This document shows, one piece after another, positions 41,879 to 50,800 of a stretch of 53,596 nucleotides of DNA. Numbering within the stretch: position 1 is the stretch's first letter; every line of letters begins with the position of its first letter. Both the position numbers and the translations under genes were made by a program. Source of the DNA: an uncultured Opitutales bacterium (lineage in GTDB: Bacteria > Verrucomicrobiota > Verrucomicrobiia > Opitutales > UBA953). The stretch is from the NCBI GenBank assembly GCA_934675585.1, contig CAKUQY010000012.1, forward strand, positions 1 through 53,596, given 5' to 3'. The notes under the pieces are model-generated. The model was given only the letters and a program-made list of their open reading frames with translations. It did no database searches and was not told the origin of the DNA.

Positions 41879-44800
41879 TTAGAATTTGTAGCGCAAGCCC
41901 GCGTTTGCGTGGTGAACGGTGTCTTCGCCAATATCGACAGAATAGCCCATAAACACCGACGCGCCGTTACCGATTGTCGTGCTAAATTCAGCGCCAACAC
42001 TGACAAAATTGTCGTTGTCGATAATTTCTTTGCGCTTGAAATTAGTCGTTCCCATTTTGGCTTCGGTTTCGAGCTCGTCATCTGCCAATTCGCAAGCATA
42101 AGCGATGTCAAATGTGATGCTTGATTTATTTGCCGCCGAGAACGCAAAATCGTAGCGCAACGACGCGCCAACGCGCGCTTGCAAACTGATCGCGTCCGCC
42201 GAATCTACATCGTAAACGCCGTCCTTGAAATCTTCCATCGTCGTGTAATACGTTGAAAGTCCAGCGTATGGCAGGAACGAGAACGCACTCGTCACGGGAA
42301 CGACAGCGCCCAAACGCGCGAATGCGCCGATGTTGTAGCCGTTGAGCGATTCGCGCACATTGCTTTGCGAGCGCGTCAATTCATACGAAGCCGTTCCCGC
42401 AGAAATACCGCCTTCGACATAAGCGTAATTACCAACAATTTGCGATGCGAACGCAGTTACACGGTAATTATCCATTTCGATTTTTCCTTGGTTGTCGTGA
42501 ACATCAGCTTTGCCGTGATCGTAGCCGAGCGCGAAACCGACGATCGTTCCCGTCGCAATACGAATATCGCCGCCGACCAATGCGCCGTAAGTGTTGTAAT
42601 CGAAGCGTCCGCTTTTCTTGGTGTCTTTGCCGTTGTCGATCGTGCTACCTTGCATTTGCGCAAAGAATTCTGTGTTGCCCAATTCGCGAGTTTCAAAACG
42701 GCGCGTTTCCATGCGGTTGTGGAGCGATTTTTCATCCTGACCGAACACATCGCGGCTCATCGCCACCATCGACGAATAGCCGAGGTTGAAGCTTTCCGCG
42801 ATCGCACTCGTCGAAAGCACGATATTCGTGCCGTTGCTGATCATATTGTAAATGCCCGCCTCGCCGTTGACGACGATCGTTTGCTCGCCCCTCAGCGCAA
42901 CCGTGCCGTCAAACAGCGTGATCGCCTTGCCATTAAGGTCGATGCCTGCAGCCGTTTCGATGACGATCGCGCCCGTAAAGTCAATGCTGCCGCCCGAAGC
43001 GTGAACGCGATTCAAATCGCTCAACGAATTGATTTCGATATTAATTTCCGTTCCCGTCGCATTAATTTCGAGATTATTCAAAGCCGTTCCCGTAAAGGTC
43101 GCCGAACCGATGTGCAAGCTGCCCGAAGCGCCCATCGTAACACCAGCAACGCCGTTCCCGCCGATGACAATATTATGATTTCTCGCATGCCACGCGCCGT
43201 TTTCGCCAATATTGACCGCGCCCGTGCCGACGTTGTCCATGCCGTTCGTCACGATCGTCGTTCCGCCGACGACATCAACGCCGCCCGTGGCTTCATTCTG
43301 CCCCGTAACATTGACGACTCCGCCGCCCAAGAACACAGTTTTACCCGTTCCCGAAACGCTGTTTGCAAATGTTTCCGTCGCCGTTGGAACACTCAAAGCC
43401 GCAAACGCCGGCATAGCTCTTGCCGGGCTCGGCAAAGCCACGAATTCAAAGGTCGTATCATTCGCCAGCGTAATTTTCGTGTTAGAATTGCCAATTGCAT
43501 CCGCGCCGACAACTTTCAGCGTGCCGCCCTCGACTGTGATTTCGTCAGCCAAAATTTTGTTGTCTTGCGAAGACAAAACGAGCGTTCCCGCGCCTTGTTT
43601 TTTGAGCGCGCTTTGATTAGTCGTCCTAATCGCTTTGCCAAATGTCGCCGTTTCATCCTCCGCAATATTGAAAATCAAAGTCGAATCGAGATTGACATTG
43701 ATCTTAGCGTTGAGCGAATGAGCCACTTCGAGCGCACCCGATTTTTCACCGTTGCCAACATTGAACGTTCCCGCGAAACCATCGAAATTGCCCGACATTT
43801 TTACGGTTTTGCCAGATTCTGAAATCACATTCAGCGTTCCCTCACCCGTAAATTTCGAAGACAATTCAGCCGCCGTTACTTCCAAAATCGCGCCAGAAGC
43901 AATGTTGGTATTTTCGCCCAAAGATTTTGTATTCGACGCAATTGCCGTTCCCGACGCCACATTGAGCGTTCCTTCGAAACCCCTGTTGTTGCTCGACAAA
44001 TTCATTTTGCCGCCCACGCCAACGTCGATCGTCAATTTGCCTTTGCCCTCAACGATGTTTTTAAATTCGCCCGTTGTGAATGCCAAAATCGCCTCGCCAT
44101 CGGCGTTAATGGTTAATTTTCCAGCACCGATTGCGTCAGCGTTAGTCAATTTCAATGCGCCTCCGTTAATTTGAGTTTCGCCCGTAAACAAAAGATTTTG
44201 ATCTGAAATAACAACCGTTCCCGCGCCCACTTTTGCGAGCGTTCCCGCGCCTGTAATTGTTTTATCAAAAATAGTTTCTGTTGCGCCACCAATCATCGCC
44301 AACGCCAAAGTGCCATTCGCAATATTTACACGCTCAACAGAGCCAATATTCGCGTCAAGCACAAGCGTTCCCGCGCCTTGTTTGGTAAGGACTATTTCAG
44401 TTCCATTCAAAGTCGTTCCCGCAAACGCAGTTGACCAAGTAGCATCGTTATTATTTGTATCTACAACAACCGTTGAATTCTTTTCCGCGCTAATGGTCGT
44501 TCCCGTGAGTGCCGCGCCGTTCCCGCCGAGCGTCAGGGTCAATTCTTTACCGCTGTCGAGTACCAAACCGCCCGACGCTTGCAACGAACCATTCGCGCCC
44601 AAATTCGTAAGTTTGAGATTTTCGTTCACGGTCATTTCGTTCACGAGAGTCGTTCCCGCAACCTTAACTTCCGCCGCTTCGGCAAAAGTCACATTGTCAA
44701 GTTGGAAGAAAACGGTGTTGCCACCATTGCCCGTCCAGCCCGCTTTGCCGCGAACATTCCAAACGCCATCGTCGCCGCCCGCATAAACCAAATCGACCGA

Positions 44801-47800
44801 TTTAAGCGTCACGTTAATTTTGCCGGATTCGACAAAGTCGAGATTAATGTGCGCGTCGTTGATGTTCACACCCTCGACGGATAAAATTTCACCGATGTTG
44901 TCTTTCGTAAGATTTTCCCAGCCGCTGAGCGTCGCTCCGTTGGCGGTAGAGAAAATATTGTAGGTAAGCGTTTCGCCCTTGCTTTCAGGAAGACTGAGTT
45001 CGCTCAATTTGAGATTGAATGTCGCCTTAGTAATGTCCGTCGTTCCCGACGCGACCGTGATCATCGCGTTCCCGTCGACGCTGTTGAAAACTTCGAGCGT
45101 TCCCGCAAGCGTGTTCGTTCCCGTGAATGCGAGCGAGCCGCCGTTTTGCGCGACCGTCAGTGTCGAATTTTCCGCGAGCGTAACATTTTCAAGCGCTGCG
45201 CCTGCGTTCGCGACAATCGTTTTATTTGCCGCCAGCGTTACGCCTGACAATTTGCCGTGCGTGAGGGTAATTCCGCCCGTGATCGTGTCTAACTGCGTTC
45301 CCGAATTGAGCGTCAGCGAAGCGGCTTTTTCTGTCGTTCCCGTGATCGCCAGCGTTCCCGCCGTCAGTGTTGCTCTTTCGCCAAGTGTGATTGCGCCCGT
45401 TACATTGATCGCTTTCGTCGCATTGAATGTTGCGTTTAACGTATTATCTGCCGCGAAAGTCAGATTTGAAAAATCGTTAATCGTTCCCCAGAATCCGCTC
45501 AAATCGCCGGCAAAGATCAGCGAGTTCGTTCCCGTTCCCGCAACCACTCCGTCGTCCATGTCGACAGAAAAAAGTTTGCTCGAAAGCGTCATCTCATCTT
45601 CCGCCGTAATTGACAATTTTGAAGTCGGATTCGCGAATCGAATCTCCGCTTTTTTCACGCGATCAGCATCAAGAGTTAGTGTCGCACCAGCGAGAACCGC
45701 AAACTTGCCCGTAAATTCGCTGAGATTCGCGTTCCCGCCAAGATTAACCGAACCCCGAAGGTCAATAAACCCATCTCCAGAAATTTCCGCATTAATCGTT
45801 TTCTCGCCCTTCAATTTGAGACTCCCGTTGGAAGAGGAGAATGTCGTCTTATTTGTATATTCTTTCGTCGTTCCCTTGATAGCGAGCACGCCGTTGTCGA
45901 TGGTGATTCCGCCTTTTGTTACCAGCGTGCCGTTGTTAGTCAGGTAAACATCAGCGCCGCTGGCAACCGTAAGCGTTCCCACCGTGATTGTGGAACCTGT
46001 CTCGATTGTGAGGTTTGCTTCGGAATTAAAGATCACGCTGTCGCCGTTGACAAAGTAGGTTGCTTCCGTCGGGCTTGCATCTTTTTTATTCCAAATTTCC
46101 TTAGTGCTGTCGTTGCTTTTCCAGACCGTTTGATTTGGTCCGCCGTTCCAAACCAATTCCAGCAAATCTGCGGAAATTACGATTTGCCCCGCAGTGCTAA
46201 AATCAGCTTCCATACGGCTGGCGAGCACGGAACCGTTGAGCGTCACATTGTTTTTGTTTAAGTTATTCCAGCCAGTCAAATTATTCAAGGTGCCGCTAAA
46301 CACCGTGAATGTCGTTTCTCCGTCGTCCAGTTCCGACAAATTGAATTTGACATTGCTTCCAAAAGAAACGCTTTTTGAAGTGGAAATATCAAACAGCGCC
46401 GTTTTTCCCACGTTGTCGATCGTGCCGTTAAAGACCGCCGTTCCGCCGAACGCAATCGTTCCCGTCGGCTTAATCGTCGCGCCCTCGCTAACGGTAAGCG
46501 TTCCCTCAAAAGCGCTCATGTTCGACGCAATCGTCGTCGTTCCCGAGCTGACCGTCAAAGAACTTTCCGCCGCGCCCGAAATATTCGCCACGAGAATTTT
46601 GTTATCTCCCGTGAGCGTTACCGCGGCAGCACCTGGATCGCTGTTATTATTGTTCGTATTCAGCGTGCCGTCGCCTTTAATTGTTACGCCTGCAAGATTC
46701 AACGATTTGTAGCCGTAAATCTGCGTTCCCGCAGCAACATTCAGCGTCGCGCCCGACAATGTTTCGCTTTCCGCGAAAATCAAATTCGCGCCGCCGGAAA
46801 CGTCGAGCGTTCCGTGCAAACCGCTAAACGAAACGCCCCAGCGGTTGCCTGCCAAAACGAGTGCCAGCGTCGAACCTTCCGCAACGGTAACTTTGCCCAA
46901 GCCCAAGCCTTGACCGCCGCTGGTATAATTCCGCGTTGCCGTGACAGCCGTGTTCGCGGCGCCGATATTCAGCGTTCCCGCGCTGGTTTCGGTGATATTG
47001 TTAAGCGCCGTGCCGTCCGCAAGCACATTGAGCGTGCCGTTTGTGTTAATCATTACCGTTCCCGCGCCAAGCGCGCCAGCATTCATCGCATTAACCGCGC
47101 CGTTGCTAATCGTCAGCCCGCCCGTGAACGTATTCGTCCCGCTCAAAACCAGCGTTCCCGCGCCGTCTTTGGTCAGCGCGCCCGCTCCCGAAATCACCGA
47201 TTCAATCGTAATCGTCGCGCCGGCGCTTCCAAACGCGCCGCCGGCATATTTCGCCGTGTTGATCGTCGTGTTCGTGTTCTCAACCAACGCCACTGGAATA
47301 TTCGCCGCAACAGTCATCGAATCCGCGCTCGTTCCCAACGTTCCGCCCGCGAGATTGAAGGAAGAAGAGTTAAGATTGTTAAAAGACGTTCCCACGCCGT
47401 TTGCGCCGACAACGAGCGTGCCGCCCGTTTTCAAATTAACAATTGAAGATTTATTTGTTCCGTCCCAATTCTGACCAAAGCCAAGTTTTCCCGAAACAAC
47501 CAGCTTGCCGCCGTCGTTGATATTTACTGTGCCGTTTCCGTCGCGGGAAAGCGTCAAATTACCGCCAACGGTCAGCGTTCCCGTGAGATTCAATGTTGAT
47601 GTTTTTCCTTCTCCGCCCTCATAGCGCAAAACGAAATCACCTGTTGTGGAAACTGTCGCGCCAGACGCAATTTTCACAACCGAATCGTAAAGTCGCGAAC
47701 TCGGTCCTTTATAATTTCCAAGCGTAACATTCGCACCGTTTTCAAAATTCACCGTGCCGTTTGTTTGTTCGAATTCGCCGGTGGTTGCGAACGCTCCTGA

Positions 47801-50800
47801 AACAGTCAGCGTTCCCGCGGTGGTTACTTTGCCAGAAGTCGAGAACGTTCCCGCGATATCCATCGTGCCATTATTCGTTACCGCGCCATTGATTGAGAAA
47901 CTACCGCCGTTGCCGACGACAAACTTTTTATTTTCGCCGACAGTAACGGTTACGGTTCCCAAACTTCTCGTAAACGTTCCATCGATTTTCGCATTGCCTT
48001 GAATAGCAAAAACAGCGGCGCCGTTCTTAGTAACCGTCGTGCCAGATTCAACGGTAAAATCACCCGTCAGCGTCAGATTCGCGCCAGAGTTTGTGTGGAA
48101 TTCGTGCGTGCCACCAGTAAACGTAATCGCGTTTGCGATCGTCGCCGCACTTCCCGACACCTGAAAACCTGTGTTCCCGTCAAGCACGTATGCCGCGTTG
48201 CCGATATTCGAATTATTGATCGTGAATCTTCCATCGGTGATGTGAACCGTTCCCGCGAAAGCGGATGTTGCCCCTTCCGTACCAGAATTCAGTTTAATCG
48301 TATTGTTCCAATCGTTGCTCAACGCGAGTTTCAGCGTTCCCGTTCCCGTCACGTTTTTGGTCAAGCCCGCGAGCGCATCGCCGCCCAGGGTCAAGGTTTT
48401 TTCGTTGGAGATAACGATTGATTTTCCTTCGCCCAAAGTCAAATAGCCGATGCCCGTAATCGTCGTGTTTTCCTCGATGTAAACGTTGGCGACGGTTACA
48501 GCCGAACCGATCGTTACCGAAGCGTTTGTTGTTTGGAATACAGCGTTTTTGCCAGCTACCCAATTGGTCGCGCTCCCGCCGTAAGTCCAAACACCATTGG
48601 TTTCCCAAGTTCCGCTTTCTCCGCCGTTCCAAACACAATCAGTCGAGGTCAAAACCACCGTTCCCGCGGTGCCCACGTTGATGTCAAAACGATCCATCGC
48701 GTCGCCGTTGTAGGTGAAGTTATCTTTCGTCAAAGCGTTCCATTCGATACCGTTGATCGTTCCGCCCGAAATGAGATTGAAAGTATAATTCGTTCCCGCG
48801 GGAACGTTGCTGTTCAGATTGAAAACGATGCCGCTGCCGAGGGTAATCGTGCCAGCGTTTTGGATTGCATTTTGAATTTCAATCGTGCCGCCGAGATTCA
48901 CCGTCGCGCCGCTCTCAACTGCAATATTTGCGCCAAGAATCAGCGTGTTGTTTTCGCCGCCGTTGAAAGTCGTTGTCGTTCCCGACGCGAGCTGCAATTT
49001 TCCCGTTCCCGTGACGTTTCCTGAAATCGTCGTCGCCGTCGTTCCCGCCAATTTAACGGTCGCTGAATTGCCAATATTGAAACCGCCGTTGCCGCTGATC
49101 GCGCCCGAAAGCGTAACCGTTTTCGCAGAATCGCTTGCAACATTCAGCGCGCCGTTGAGCGTGAGCGCGCCCGAGAGTGTCGCATCCGCCGCGAGCGAGA
49201 GCTTCGCGTTATTCGCGAAAGTCATCGCGTTTGCGAGCGTTCCCGCGCCGTCGCCGAGTTCCAACGTCGCGCCGTCCGCAATGGTTGCCGTTCCCGTGCC
49301 AAGTGCGGTAGTGTTCTTCGCAACAAGCGTTCCCGCGTTGATCGCAACGCCGCCCGAGAATGTATTCGCCCCGCTCAAAATGAGCGTTCCCGCTCCGTCT
49401 TTAGTCAGCGCACCCGCTCCACCGTCCACGCCAGAAAGAACGCCCGACAGCGTTACGGTCGAGCCCGTTTGACCAGAAACTTCCGTCGCTTTCCCCGAGT
49501 TTGAAATCTGTTTTTTAGTCGTATCAACGGTGATTTGCCCGCCAAGAACGAAATCCAACGACGAACTCCAAGAATCCGCGAGCGAACCCAGCGTTCCCGA
49601 ATTTAAGTTCACTTTGACATTGCGTTTTCCGTCCGTCGTAATGCCCGACCCAGTTCCAATCGAACCGACATTAAGCGTGCCGCCGTTAAGATTTAGGGTC
49701 GCGCCTTGCCAATTGCCATTAGTAATCATGTGAAGCCCCTTGCCAAAATTCACTTCGCCGTCGGCTCCTACATTCAAAATACCCGTTCCGTCACGATTTG
49801 AAAGACTAGCATTTTTCAAATTAAGCACACCGCCGTTCGCAACTGTAATCGTATTCGTCCCGCCAGCATTAGCCATCATAAAAGCCGCTTCAGCTTCGTT
49901 TGTGCTCGTGCCGCTACCTTCAATATTCAAAACGCCGTTGATTGTCGTCGTGACACTTCTACCACCATCAACCGATGCCGAATAACGGTTAAGCGTCGTG
50001 TTCGAGTTGGCAGCGAAAGTCAGTGCGGAGCCGTTCTCTCGAATCAACAGCGTGTCCAAACGCGATTCCGTTCCCGCAAAAGTTACATTCGCACCACCTC
50101 TAACCGTAATAGTCGTGCCGTCAAGCGCCGTGACGTTCTTCCCGAGAGTAAATGTCGTTCCCGACGAATCTCCGAGATCAAAATTCGTTTTAAAATGCAC
50201 TTTGTAATTAACCGTTCCTTCGCCCCACATAGACCCGCCTTGTGTGGAGTGCTTAGAAAGCGCAACCGTTGCGTCTTCTCCGAGAATCGCACCGTTGCTC
50301 GTGTTGAATTTTCCCGTAAAATCGAGCGTTCCGTTAAAGCCACTTCCCAGATTAATGCCAACGCCGTGACCGCTTCCCGCGTTAACGACTTTTACCGTTC
50401 CCGTGCCGGAAATCGTTTTTACATTACTCCCGCTTACGGTTCCAAAATCCAGCGTAACCCCGCCGTCGATTGTGAGCGTTCCCGTGATCGTCAAATTAGC
50501 TGCGGAAACTTCTACCGTTCCCGTTCCCGTGAGCGTCATATTTTCGTTAACCGTCATTGCGCCGACGGAAACGGTTTCGTTCAAGGTCAAATTCAGATTT
50601 GCTGTGCTAAAAATGACGGAGTCGCCGTGTTGGAATGTCGGATTTGTCAAATTTTCCGCCGTCCACCTGCCACCGTTGAGCGTCCATTCACCGCCTGTCG
50701 CATCGCCTGCCCAAGTCAACGTTGCCGTCGCTCCCGCCGTGTAATCAAGCGTCAAAACATTTTCAACAACACTAAACGTCGCCGTGCCGCGCTGATTGAG